From the NCBI GenBank assembly GCA_024275615.1, contig JAJRYU010000109.1, forward strand, positions 1 to 9,863: 9,863 nt of DNA. Direction: 5' to 3'. The stretch comes from Planctomycetota bacterium (lineage in GTDB: Bacteria > Planctomycetota > GCA-002687715 > DRQF01). The notes under the pieces are model-generated. The model searched no databases and was not told the origin of the DNA. It worked only from the letters and a program-made list of their open reading frames with translations. Shown here piece after piece: positions 1 to 7,636 of the stretch. A program made the position numbers and the translations under genes. Numbering within the stretch: the stretch's first letter is position 1; every line of letters begins with the position of its first letter.

Positions 1-305
1 ATTGTCACTTCTTCCCGGGCAAACCGTCAGGCTTGGGTCTCGGGCGATGGTCAAGTCGCTTGATCTAAACTTGGGGTAATGGAGCAAGCACGAAATTGTT
101 GAAGGCAACAAGAAGCATGGGCAGGACACTCCGATTGTTGGATTCAACCTGCGTTTTTCCCAGGTCATCAGCAATAAGCTTGTGGCAGAGTGGAAGACTC
201 AGTTCGAGCAACGCCACCGCAACTTTGTCTCCACGCTTGGCTTGTCCAATTGCTCGTCGAATCCGCGATTCTTGTTTCGAGTCTAAGCGAGCGGCCAAGT
301 CCCAG
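1..305. other. no recognisable gene (left edge)
   Basis: I see no convincing gene here. Open frames exist on both strands, including a 77-codon frame on the minus strand at 65-298, but none begins with a supported start or resembles a family I know. Since a decayed IS91-type transposase starts to be recognisable at about 306, this stretch may hold the more degraded upstream part of the same element. I could not trace its N-terminal or HUH catalytic region. Confidence 0.4.
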
Positions 306-889
306 ATTGACGTGCGTGAACTGACTTGGGGCCATTCTGGTTTCTCTGTTCATGCCAAACACCGAATCGAAGCCGGGGATTCAGAAAATCTAGAGAAAAC
401 GGCTCGCCATGCCACCAGAGCGCCTATTCGCATGACATCAATTGAGTTAACCGCAAGCGGCAAAGTCTTGGTGGCAAAAGCACGAATCATAAGACGGGCA
501 AAACCTCCCTTGAGCGAGAGCCCGTGGAGTTCATCCATCAAGTGGCAAACCAAATCCCTGATCCAAGAATGCACCAGGTGCGCTATTACGGAGTCTAGCC
601 CAATCGGGTCCGCAAGTCCTACGCTGAATGTTCATCAGTTGAGTTGGGCGGCGATGATGACCTTGACGGCCTAACCGTGGGCGAGAAAAAGTCACGAGCC
701 AGTTGGGCGCGGCTCATCGGAAAAATCTTCGAAATTGACCCGCTCCACAGCCCCCATTGCAATGTCCCCATGAAGGTCGTCTCGGTAATCACGAAGCCAA
801 AGATCACCGATGAATTACTGAGGCACCAAAGTCGTTCGGGCCATAGGGATGTATTCGAGCCAAGGGCACTAGCGGTGTACCCAAGTTAG
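306..889 (+). pseudogene. IS91-family transposase remnant (C-terminal part)
   Basis: Remnant of a rolling-circle (Y2/HUH) transposase of the IS91 type. Frame 3 reads GFSVHAKHRIEAGD at 339-380, followed by ENLEKTARHATRAPIRM and a SGKVLVAKAR strand. This is the family pattern GFSLHA..V.AGDR..LERLCRY..RPP. Similarity then jumps to frame 2 near 483-488 and continues as TSLEREPVEFIHQVANQIPD, then HQVRYYGV, matching the family's EPLEFLEKLAALVP..HLVRYHG. A TAG stop at 596-598 interrupts this frame, but similarity resumes with PNRVRKSYAE and SWARLIGKIFEIDPL, the family's SWARLLKRVFAVDPL. The zinc-ribbon pair CPxC has decayed to SPHC. With a frameshift, a stop and no visible N-terminal catalytic region, it cannot encode an active enzyme. 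The left boundary is approximate, and 889 is the end of the last open frame. Confidence 0.72.
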
Positions 890-924
890 GCACACCACCG
901 CTACATTCTGCACTTGGTTGTTAG

Positions 925-1895
925 CTCGCCCGCAATGGGAACGCTTGGCGTTTCGATCCAGAACTCATCAAGCGCGCTCTCAGCTACTTGTACACCAAAG
1001 AAACGAAGTCCTCTTTCGAAATCGAAGAGATCAAACCAGGCCCGGAAAGGACCGAGCGTTTCGTCGATCTCCTTCACTCAGCTGAGAAAGAAGACTTCTG
1101 TACCAAGGCAAGGCTCACTGAACTACAGAATCGAATTGTGGACTCAAGATACGCTGACACGGACTACCGAATTTTCCAAAACTACGTTGGCGAGAGCATG
1201 CCATGGAGAGGTGAAAAAGTTTACTTCGACTGCCTAAACCAACGGACATCGATTTACTTATGGAAGGGCTTTTGTCGGCACACAAACGGATGGAGGAAGG
1301 CAACGTCCCAGTTGTGGTTCACGCCGCAGCCATCGCCTATGGTTTCGTCTTTCTCCATCCTTTCGAGGACGGAAACGGCCGAATTCATCGTTTCCTGATC
1401 CACAACATCTTTGCTCGCCAAGGCCTCACCCCACAGGGACTCATGTTCCCCATATCAGCCTCCATGGCGAAGCAACCGGGGCAATACAATGACTCGCTGG
1501 AAGCATTCTCTAGAAAACTCATGCCCATGGTCGACTATGACATCGACGAACATGGTGAAATGGCAGTGAAGAATGACACCGGGTATTGGTATCGATACAT
1601 CGATATGACCGCTCAGGCTGAGGCGCTCTTTCTATTCGTTCAAGAAACGATCGGGACCGTGCTCATCGAAGAGCTACAGTTTTTGCAGAGCTACGATAGA
1701 ACGAAGAAGGCACTGCAAAATATCGTCGATATGCCAGATAGGAAAATAGATCTGTTCATGCGATTTTGTCTACAGAACAATCGGAAACTCTCCAGTCGCA
1801 AAAGGGCGAAGCATTTCCAACTTCTAAGCGATGCGGAAGTGTCGGAGATGGAAGATGCCATTCGAGCTGGCTACTCCTCGACAAGAATTCAGTAG
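925..1895 (+). pseudogene. Fic-family protein, 5'-truncated and frameshifted
   Basis: Fic-domain protein, a family that transfers AMP or related nucleotides to target-protein hydroxyls. From 925 frame 1 reads NGNAWRFDPELIKRALSYLY and continues to VDSRYADTDYRIFQNYVGES and GEKVYFDC at 1233. Frame 3 then takes over with PKPTDIDLLMEGLL and runs to the TAG ending at 1895. Restoring one C in the C run at 1233-1234 joins the two halves smoothly. The full core motif HPFEDGNGRIHR lies at 1356-1391, with its catalytic His, the Asp/Glu and the nucleotide-binding glycines. A KSSFEIEE segment near 1005-1030 may be the inhibitory helix (S/TxxxE) seen in self-inhibited Fic proteins. The C-terminal part (MPDRKIDLFMRFCLQNN) is well kept. 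A stop at 922-924 closes the frame upstream, so about 50 N-terminal residues appear lost beside the transposase scar. The gene is probably dead, though a sequencing error could explain the frameshift alone. Confidence 0.85.
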
Positions 1896-1971
1896 AGTCG
1901 CACGCTGAGTAAGTTCTTGGGACTCGGATCAAACTAGGTGCTGGACGTGTGCTGCGGGATAGTGGTGTTTC

Positions 1972-2124
1972 GTGTGCAGAGTTTCGATTCTTGTCGCGGC
2001 AATCTTTGGATTGTTCGCCCTGGGCGCTGCCGTCGACGTTCTTCTTGCGGGATTCGTCTTGTCCTTCTACATTTCCATTGTTGGGCATTTAGTCATGCAG
2101 ACGCCTCCAGTTCGGTGCCGTTGA
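1972..2124 (+). CDS. possible small hydrophobic protein (50 aa)
   Basis: A short frame starting at GTG 1972, bounded upstream by a TAG at 1960-1962 and ending with TGA at 2122-2124. The product is almost wholly hydrophobic from residue 5 to about 42. It includes ILVAAIFGLFALGAAV, then an LLAGFVLSFYISIVG segment, and ends in a short polar tail TPPVRCR. That would give one long or two short membrane segments. The start is non-ATG and only a weak GGGA lies upstream, so initiation is doubtful. It follows a decayed region, so it could equally be the tail of a broken membrane-protein gene or a chance frame. No function is suggested. Confidence 0.27.
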   Translation: MCRVSILVAAIFGLFALGAAVDVLLAGFVLSFYISIVGHLVMQTPPVRCR

Positions 2125-2284
2125 GTGCGGCACTGTCCGCGAGGACCGATCGCTGAATCTGTCACGAGAACTCGGCGCGGAGTCGAAAGAAGGTCTGCGT
2201 GGGCAGCATTGCTGGATTGGCAGGCGGGGCCAGCGTATGATGAGCGAATACGGCGCTACAGAGTTTTCGAAAAACGGTAGGGCC

Positions 2285-2294
2285 AAGGAGGTGA
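2285..2294 (+). promoter_or_regulatory. perfect Shine-Dalgarno sequence, poorly placed
   Basis: AAGGAGGTGA is a full match to the 16S anti-Shine-Dalgarno core, but it ends 30 bases before the ATG at 2325 chosen for the lipoprotein. In the lipoprotein frame the only codon nearer to it that could start is CTG at 2310, 15 bases past the motif, and a TGA at 2292-2294 closes the frame behind it. It may mark an unusual start, a short leader peptide or chance. Confidence 0.3.
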
Positions 2295-2324
2295 GACCGA
2301 TCAAATCTACTGGCGAATCCTTCG

Positions 2325-4205
2325 ATGAAACACAGAAACGCAAGACAATGCATGAATCTGGGCTCGTACTTCGTTCTTACTGCAACCTGCCTATTTCTTC
2401 ATGCCTGCGGTGAGGAGCACGCCGACCCTGTAGCTGCTACCGGCCATTTGGTCCGGGTCATTGATGCCCGAACTCAGGAACCCTTGGGGCCGTGCACGAT
2501 CGTTGTCGTACGAGACACGTTTGGGAGTTTCGGCCCTGAAAAGAGGGACGAGGACATATCCCGGTGGTTTCGAGGCCGTGGTCAGAAGTTTAGTGTTCCA
2601 CAGTCCGGAATTGTTCGCATGCCAAGGTTGACGAATGACTGCCGAATTGCAGCGTTCACTGATGACATGTTTTGCTGGCGTCCATTGTTTTCACCCCCTA
2701 GGGGCGATTTCACTTTGTCGGCGATGCCCGTAGTGAAAGTGAGCGTCCGTGTGAAGGACCAGTTTGGGAATCCAGTTGTTGGCGTGAAGGTCGGTCATGG
2801 CACAGGGACTCGGCGGTCCGGTTTTCTCCACGTCAGGGATTCTGCCTCTACAGGAGCTAAGGGAGAAGCTCAACTGTTGCTCTCCCGAAGTCGTTCAGAC
2901 TTCAACGACAATGATTGGTCTATACGATTTGTTGGGATCGCGGGATTTCGGTCTGAGCCAGCAGTGAGAGTATTTCCTGACTCCAAGCTTCCAAATGGGC
3001 CAATCGAGCTTGTCATGGAGAAACCCGCAATCCTGACAGTGCGCGTCTTGATGCCGGACGGGACGCCATGCCCTTCAGGCAAGTTGTGGGCGAAGATCTC
3101 TGGCGACAAGGGTGAGCGTGCCTGGAGTTTCGATAACTGGAGTGACATTAGCGGTGAAAACGCCATCTTCTTGCGTTTGCAGCCTGGGTCCAAACTCAAG
3201 TTGACCGCAATTGGTCCGAAGAACTCTGGGTGGGCGGAAGTCACAAGCAACGTGGAGGTCGGTGCTAAGGCGGCAGATCTTGGTTTGATTGAGTTGAAAT
3301 TCGAAAAGCGCGCGATACTCCAGACTGGGCGTGTTCACGACGAGAAGGGGGTACCCCTTGTAGGGCGGCGGCTTTCCATAACCAATGCAAGCCAATGGGG
3401 TGTCGGCTACGACTATGACTATCGAGTGGTCAGCCAGTTCGGCGGGAGATTTGATCTCTTCAGGTTGATGTCGAACGCGACGAATGTTCCGCACGGAATT
3501 TCAGGAGTCAAGGTCGTAGATCTTGAGAACGGCAGGATCGGTGCTCCTTCGGCAGAAGGTTCGTCGTCTTACTATTTTCAAGATTCAGACGTGGCGGATC
3601 TGGGTGCCATGAAACTGAAGTACCCGTCCTTCGTCGCAAACGGCACCGTCGTGGACAGACGTGGCAAGCCGATTCCTTTTGTTTTTCCGAAAATCAACCC
3701 TTCGTTTTCAACAGACAAGCTGCCAAACTTCAAGATTGAAAATTGCTCAAGCCTAATTGGCCCTGACCTCTTCGGTCGATTTGTTCTCTATGGTGAACTC
3801 TCCACCGAACCATTTTTCGTCCTCTTCGAAGTCAAAGATGTGGTCGGTGTAGCAGCCTATTCGGAGATTGAGGGTTTGAGTTACATGAAAAAAACCGTGT
3901 TGATCGAACCTGGTCAGAAAGACATCGTGGTCGTACTCGAAGATGCTGGGGTAGTTCGTGGTCGGTTGAGCAACCGCCCCAAGGTGCCACTATCCTGTCA
4001 CCTCGATCTACCCGGAGGAAAGGAATCTCTCTCGGGGACGATCAAATTGGATGGCCGGTTCGAGTTTCGAGAAGTGCCATTCGGAGTTTACTCGCTGGCG
4101 ATCTGCAGTGGTGATAACCGCAAGAGAACGCTGCATCGCGTTCCGGACGTCGAGGTCCCCGATCGGATGATTGTCAACCTCGGAAGCATCGACGTCGGGA
4201 AGTGA
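2325..4205 (+). CDS. lipoprotein with about six tandem beta-sandwich modules
   Basis: Putative envelope-anchored lipoprotein of 626 residues. The N-terminus has a basic n-region (K2, R4, R7), a hydrophobic core and a lipobox-like LHAC with C28 as the lipidation site. His at -2 is unusual. Gly and Glu at +2 and +3 would fit outer-membrane placement. I chose ATG 2325 because the alternative at 2352 lacks the basic residues. The rest is a chain of modules of 85-105 residues starting near 39, 136, 235, 330, 435 and 541. Each opens with a pattern like V.G.V.D..G.P: VKDQFGNPVVGVKV, VLMPDGTPCP, GRVHDEKGVPLVG, GTVVDRRGKPIPF. That pattern is typical of carboxypeptidase-regulatory/Ig-like domains common in planctomycete surface proteins. 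No catalytic motif is visible. The role is unknown; adhesion, cell-surface scaffolding or ligand binding are options. Confidence 0.8.
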   Translation: MKHRNARQCMNLGSYFVLTATCLFLHACGEEHADPVAATGHLVRVIDARTQEPLGPCTIVVVRDTFGSFGPEKRDEDISRWFRGRGQKFSVPQSGIVRMPRLTNDCRIAAFTDDMFCWRPLFSPPRGDFTLSAMPVVKVSVRVKDQFGNPVVGVKVGHGTGTRRSGFLHVRDSASTGAKGEAQLLLSRSRSDFNDNDWSIRFVGIAGFRSEPAVRVFPDSKLPNGPIELVMEKPAILTVRVLMPDGTPCPSGKLWAKISGDKGERAWSFDNWSDISGENAIFLRLQPGSKLKLTAIGPKNSGWAEVTSNVEVGAKAADLGLIELKFEKRAILQTGRVHDEKGVPLVGRRLSITNASQWGVGYDYDYRVVSQFGGRFDLFRLMSNATNVPHGISGVKVVDLENGRIGAPSAEGSSSYYFQDSDVADLGAMKLKYPSFVANGTVVDRRGKPIPFVFPKINPSFSTDKLPNFKIENCSSLIGPDLFGRFVLYGELSTEPFFVLFEVKDVVGVAAYSEIEGLSYMKKTVLIEPGQKDIVVVLEDAGVVRGRLSNRPKVPLSCHLDLPGGKESLSGTIKLDGRFEFREVPFGVYSLAICSGDNRKRTLHRVPDVEVPDRMIVNLGSIDVGK

Positions 4206-4419
4206 TTGCGCTCCCGGAAGCCGAATTGGGTCGTTGAGCACATTGGCAAGCGACCTATAGTCACTGCGAAGAACGTGGCGATTCTCATCAGCCAGATGGA
4301 CAAGTGCCGCCAGCGCCTTTTCCGCCCGGTGATGTCGCGGGAAGGTCTCGAAGTTCGAGACGAAAAAGAGGGGAGCAGAATTCATAGCGGCTGCCGACTT
4401 CATTTTGTAGGCTTCGATC

Positions 4420-5037
4420 ATGGAAAACTCTCCTCACAATTGGCTATGGCCAACGGCCCTCATCGGCGCCATAAATGTTCTCACGATTCTTGTCATCGTC
4501 TTCATGATGCCGAGTGCAAGCGAGCCCGATGCTGCTTTGGATCAGAGCGAAGAAGTGGGGGCAATCAGAGATTTGACTGCGGCTGTGGCGGGCCTCTCCA
4601 ACCGAAGCGCGGGTGATACCAATCGTGTGCCAAGGCGGGAAGTCTTGCCGAATGCCACGGGCCAAGCCGATTCTTCTCAGCTTGCCGCTGCCGTGGACCG
4701 ATTGACAAAGACCGTCGAGCAATGGATGGCTCGAGGTTCTGGCATTTCCTCGCGAAGCGCTCCTGAAGTCATGCTCGACTCCGTGGCGAGCCCCAAGGTG
4801 GCGGCTAAGAACCGCGCAAGGCTTGTGCGTCAAGATGAGGCAACCATGCGCAGCCAACATCAACTGTGGTCCCTGAAACGACTAGTTGCGACTTATGGCA
4901 ATCCAACAAAAATGTCAACTGGACAGGTAGGCAAGCTCTATGTCTACTACAATGATGAAACGAGCGGCGTGCGTGTTCAATTTGGCTTCCACGATGGTTT
5001 CGTCATCTATGTTGACAAGTCCCAGCGACGTCGCTAG
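4420..5037 (+). CDS. single-pass membrane protein with small C-terminal domain
   Basis: Unrecognised 205-residue protein. A single hydrophobic segment at about residues 9-30 (PTALIGAINVLTILVIVFMM) near the N-terminus predicts a membrane anchor or uncleaved signal. It is followed by an alanine- and serine-rich, probably helical linker with possible coiled-coil stretches near 40-60 and 85-103 (LAAAVDRLTKTVEQWM). A compact C-terminal piece at about 146-200 reads SLKRLVATYGNPTKMSTG, then KLYVYYNDETSGVRVQF and GFVIYVD. This helix-plus-strands pattern recalls SmpA/BamE-like or other small beta-rich periplasmic domains, but I do not claim membership. The ATG at 4420 has only a weak ribosome site. 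It lies 214 bases after the lipoprotein gene and 138 before the next, with a hairpin at its stop, so it is probably its own unit. Confidence 0.72.
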   Translation: MENSPHNWLWPTALIGAINVLTILVIVFMMPSASEPDAALDQSEEVGAIRDLTAAVAGLSNRSAGDTNRVPRREVLPNATGQADSSQLAAAVDRLTKTVEQWMARGSGISSRSAPEVMLDSVASPKVAAKNRARLVRQDEATMRSQHQLWSLKRLVATYGNPTKMSTGQVGKLYVYYNDETSGVRVQFGFHDGFVIYVDKSQRRR

Positions 5038-5045
5038 CTCTTTTT
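5024..5045 (+). terminator. palindrome plus T run at a stop codon
   Basis: AGCGACGTCGCT (5024-5035) is a perfect 12-base palindrome that can fold as a 4-bp stem with an ACGT loop. Its last base is the first base of the TAG stop of the membrane-protein gene. AGCTC and then TTTTT (5041-5045) follow. The stem is short, so a factor-independent terminator is plausible rather than certain. Confidence 0.35.
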
Positions 5046-5080
5046 GCCAACGTGTGTTTCCGATTTGCTTTGCTCCCACG

Positions 5081-5109
5081 TTGACCTCGATTGCCGACCC
5101 GAGTACGGT
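5081..5109 (+). promoter_or_regulatory. weak sigma70-like promoter candidate
   Basis: TTGACC at 5081-5086 and TACGGT at 5104-5109 are spaced by 17 bases, about 67 bases before the start at 5176. The -35 box matches 5 of 6 consensus positions, but the -10 box matches only about half, so this is tentative. It lies just after the terminator candidate, which is where a promoter for the toroid-protein gene would be expected. Confidence 0.18.
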
Positions 5110-5165
5110 CAATTTCTCGTGATCCAACTATTTTTGGCTCTCGCTTCCGAGGTTTCACCATAGAT

Positions 5166-5171
5166 GAGGTG
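5166..5171 (+). promoter_or_regulatory. ribosome binding site that decides a start
   Basis: GAGGTG sits four bases before ATG 5176. The earlier in-frame ATG at 5164 overlaps this motif and has no ribosome site of its own. Starting at 5176 also gives a cleaner signal peptide (MSTKNARWLIFLFVVLPIFG). Confidence 0.55.
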
Positions 5172-5175
5172 CGGT

Positions 5176-7449
5176 ATGTCCACCAAGAACGCGCGCTGGT
5201 TGATTTTTCTCTTCGTTGTTTTGCCGATTTTTGGAGCGTCCGGATTCCCGCAAGAGAAGAAACAAGTTGCAAGTGCCAAGGCTGTCCGGCATCCAGCCAA
5301 AGGGCTGCTTCTTGAAACGATCGCTTGGATGACCGACGGAGCGGAGTTTCTAGACAAACGTCGATTCAAGACCAGTTTGACCAAGACCGAGAGAACCTTT
5401 GACCGCGGTGCCCTTCTCGATGGAGCATTGGCGCGTGCCGCCGACGAGGACAGGCTTGTCCTTTGGTATGTCTACAAGATTTCCGAATCGACCAAACGTG
5501 GGCGGCAGATGATCCGCGCTCCTATTCTAGACATTGCCATGCGCCAAATCATCTGGAGCGATCCTGACATTAGCCGCATTGTGACTGCCAACTTTGTGCC
5601 TCTGCGTATGGTCTGCGATGAGCCCATGAGCAAACGTTTCGATTTGCGACCGCTCAAGTTCTTGGAACCTTCCATCGTCGTCATGAAACCAAGCGGTGAA
5701 GTCGTTCACATACTGCGAACCATCCGGACGTTCGACACCTCTTGGTTTGCCCATTTTCTGCGTGACATCCTTCGCAAAGCCAAGGGGGCTCTCATTTCTG
5801 GCGACATCCCCAAGGCGCTCGACCGAGGCGAGTGGGGAATGGCACTTGACTTGGAAATAGCTGGAAAGGGCCAGGATCCTGAGAGCCTCCTGCGGCGGGC
5901 AGTACTTTTGAGAAAACAGCGGGATGGCGAATCTGCTCTTGCCATGCTGGAGCAGTGCGAGACGGCATGGGACGACGCCCTGAAGGCCGTCAGTGAAGGT
6001 ATGACATCCCGTAAGAAAAGGAGATTCGAGAGAGCGGCCAAGAAAGGAGCCGGCCGCTTTGGTCCCAAAGAAGCCAACGCTTTTGCTGCGGTCTATCGTT
6101 CGATCCAGGCCGAACGCGGACTCATTCAAGCCCGTTTGGGAGACTTCGCCGGTGCTACTTCCACCTTGCAAAATGTGGCCGATGCCAATGCCGGTGAAGA
6201 AAGTGCCCAAGCCGCCTACCTCCTGGCTCTGCTCCGACTTCGGAGGGGCGACGAGATGGGAGCATCCCGGCGTTTTCAAGAAATTGTGCAGGCATACCCC
6301 CAGACGATCTCTGGGCGAAGAGCGAAGGCCAATGTCATTCTTGGTATTGGCGATAACCGTCCCATTGGCGCCGCTTTTTCTGGTATTGAGAGGATCGCCT
6401 GGCTACCGGAGAGCTCCTACACGACATTGCCCAAGGACACGACTTGGCCACAAGAGAAACTCGAAATCGCTACAGCAATCACCTTCGGTGTGCGCTTTCT
6501 GCTAAGCCAGCAAAGAGCGAACGGCGGTTGGAACGATAGCCGCTATGCCTATTGCCCGGATCCTCGAATCACACCCAATGTCTGGGTGGCGGTGACGGCA
6601 CTTTCATGTCAAGCACTCCTGCGTCATCGCGGTGCGGTTGACTCCAAGATGCAGAAATCAATTGATGACGCCCTTTGGCGCGGCGACCGCTACCTCGCTG
6701 ATACCATGAACATGAATCGAGGCCGCAACGAAGACGTTTACGCCGATGCCTATCGCCTCGAATACTACGCCCACAAGTTGTCAAGTCTCGGTGATGACAA
6801 GGCACGCTCTGCTTTGCGCGTCAAGATACTCAAGATCATACGAGCGGCAGGTGATCGCCAGAAAAAAGGTGGCTTCTGGGCCCATGAATATGCCAACGCT
6901 TTTTGCACCGCAGTCATGGCCCAAGGACTCTTAGCCGTGCGCGCCGAAGGTGTCGCCGTACCCGATGCCATGTTAGAAGCTGCCAAGGAGGCCATAGCAT
7001 CGGGTCGATATGAAAATGGGGCCTTTTCCTACGGCGGCAAAGCGCGAGGCAAGGGCAACGACAAGCGGCTCAAGAATGCCAGTACTCGCATGCCCTTGTG
7101 CGAGGGCGTGCTCATGTCCTTGGGTGGTAGCAATGAGGAAAAACTCGGCTTCGCCTTTCGGACGTTCTGGCAACACATTGATCGTATCGAAGGTGTGAGA
7201 AGAACTGACTTTCACTCCGACGGCGAAATCGCGGGTTTCATGTTCTTCCACACGCTTTACCACACCAGTCGCGCTATTGAAGCTCTGCCCGCGGCCGAAC
7301 GTCCAGAGCAGCAAGCAAGGCTCTTGGATCGCGTGCTCCACTACGGCGAGATCGACGGCACATTCATGGACAGCCATGAACTTGGCAGAAGCTACGGCAC
7401 GGCTATGGCCTTGTTAGTGATTGCCAACACCATGCCGGTTCTCAAGTGA
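5176..7449 (+). CDS. exported thioredoxin-like/TPR/terpenoid-cyclase toroid protein
   Basis: A 757-residue secreted protein of a type common in planctomycetes. Numbering from ATG 5176: a signal peptide lies at 1-23. A thioredoxin-like segment at about 88-200 includes DEDRLVLWYVYKI, SDPDISRIVTANFVPLRMVC and LEPSIVVMKPSGEVVHIL, with no CXXC pair, so it is probably not a redox enzyme. Helical TPR-like repeats at about 215-390 include LIQARLGDFAGATSTLQNVA and LLALLRLRRGDEMGASRRFQ. An alpha/alpha toroid of the prenyltransferase/squalene-oxidase-repeat type runs from about 430 to the end, with LLSQQRANGGWND (a QW-like element), YLADTMNMNRGRNEDVYADA and GRYENGAFSYGG. I do not see the DXDD acid motif of squalene-hopene cyclases, so terpene cyclisation should not be assumed; the domain may bind a polymer or protein. 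The next clear gene, for an MNIO enzyme, starts 183 bases later. A functional link between them is only inference. Confidence 0.83.
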   Translation: MSTKNARWLIFLFVVLPIFGASGFPQEKKQVASAKAVRHPAKGLLLETIAWMTDGAEFLDKRRFKTSLTKTERTFDRGALLDGALARAADEDRLVLWYVYKISESTKRGRQMIRAPILDIAMRQIIWSDPDISRIVTANFVPLRMVCDEPMSKRFDLRPLKFLEPSIVVMKPSGEVVHILRTIRTFDTSWFAHFLRDILRKAKGALISGDIPKALDRGEWGMALDLEIAGKGQDPESLLRRAVLLRKQRDGESALAMLEQCETAWDDALKAVSEGMTSRKKRRFERAAKKGAGRFGPKEANAFAAVYRSIQAERGLIQARLGDFAGATSTLQNVADANAGEESAQAAYLLALLRLRRGDEMGASRRFQEIVQAYPQTISGRRAKANVILGIGDNRPIGAAFSGIERIAWLPESSYTTLPKDTTWPQEKLEIATAITFGVRFLLSQQRANGGWNDSRYAYCPDPRITPNVWVAVTALSCQALLRHRGAVDSKMQKSIDDALWRGDRYLADTMNMNRGRNEDVYADAYRLEYYAHKLSSLGDDKARSALRVKILKIIRAAGDRQKKGGFWAHEYANAFCTAVMAQGLLAVRAEGVAVPDAMLEAAKEAIASGRYENGAFSYGGKARGKGNDKRLKNASTRMPLCEGVLMSLGGSNEEKLGFAFRTFWQHIDRIEGVRRTDFHSDGEIAGFMFFHTLYHTSRAIEALPAAERPEQQARLLDRVLHYGEIDGTFMDSHELGRSYGTAMALLVIANTMPVLK

Positions 7450-7459
7450 ACGACAGGAA

Positions 7460-7636
7460 ATGAGATTTGGTCTTCTCCTGGCGACATTTTCTATACTTGC
7501 GAGAGAGCAAGATGTCGTGTGGGCATTGTTCCAAGATCACAACGGACCCTCCCCAGTTGGGGAGTTTCGAGACAAGAAGACACACCAAGGTCGCCGCAAC
7601 CGCGACATCTGGTTGTACATTGGGACTAACTCGTGA
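7460..7636 (+). CDS. possible small ORF coupled to the MNIO gene (58 aa)
   Basis: This frame starts at ATG 7460, just behind CAGGAA, and ends with TGA at 7634-7636. Its stop overlaps the GTG start of the MNIO gene as GTGA, the arrangement typical of translational coupling. The peptide begins with a hydrophobic stretch (MRFGLLLATFSILA) that could be a weak signal sequence. A charged part with HNGPSPVGEF follows, then RRNRDIWLYIGTNS at the C-terminus. It has no cysteine. MNIO enzymes usually act on a short peptide encoded next to them, so it is a candidate substrate by position only. A competing frame (7512-7649) overlaps it; at most one is likely real. Confidence 0.32.
   Translation: MRFGLLLATFSILAREQDVVWALFQDHNGPSPVGEFRDKKTHQGRRNRDIWLYIGTNS

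Larger units (their letters stand above)
1896..2324. other. gap between fic remnant and lipoprotein gene
   Basis: This 429-base stretch has no recognised gene. It contains a possible small hydrophobic ORF (1972-2124) and a perfect Shine-Dalgarno-like sequence (2285-2294), described separately. Another plus-strand frame with an ATG at 2237 stays open to a TGA at 2411-2413 (58 residues, rich in charged residues), but it runs into the lipoprotein signal sequence and looks like chance. No clear promoter, terminator or RNA gene was seen. Confidence 0.5.

Noticed and set aside
65..298. Minus-strand 77-codon open frame with an amphipathic-looking product
   Set aside because: It starts at TTG with no ribosome site, matches no family I know, and lies beside a decayed transposase.
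2237..2413. Plus-strand 58-residue frame holding the Shine-Dalgarno motif
   Set aside because: It overlaps the lipoprotein signal sequence in another frame, and its product is low in recognisable structure.
4008..4421. Minus-strand open frame starting at the same CATG as the plus gene at 4420
   Set aside because: It runs antisense through the end of the well-supported lipoprotein gene. No ribosome site or known motif supports it, and the shared CATG is a simple palindrome coincidence.
5527..6279. Long minus-strand open frame (250 codons)
   Set aside because: It lies wholly antisense to the thioredoxin-like and TPR part of the exported toroid protein, whose sense frame shows clear family features; a shadow frame.
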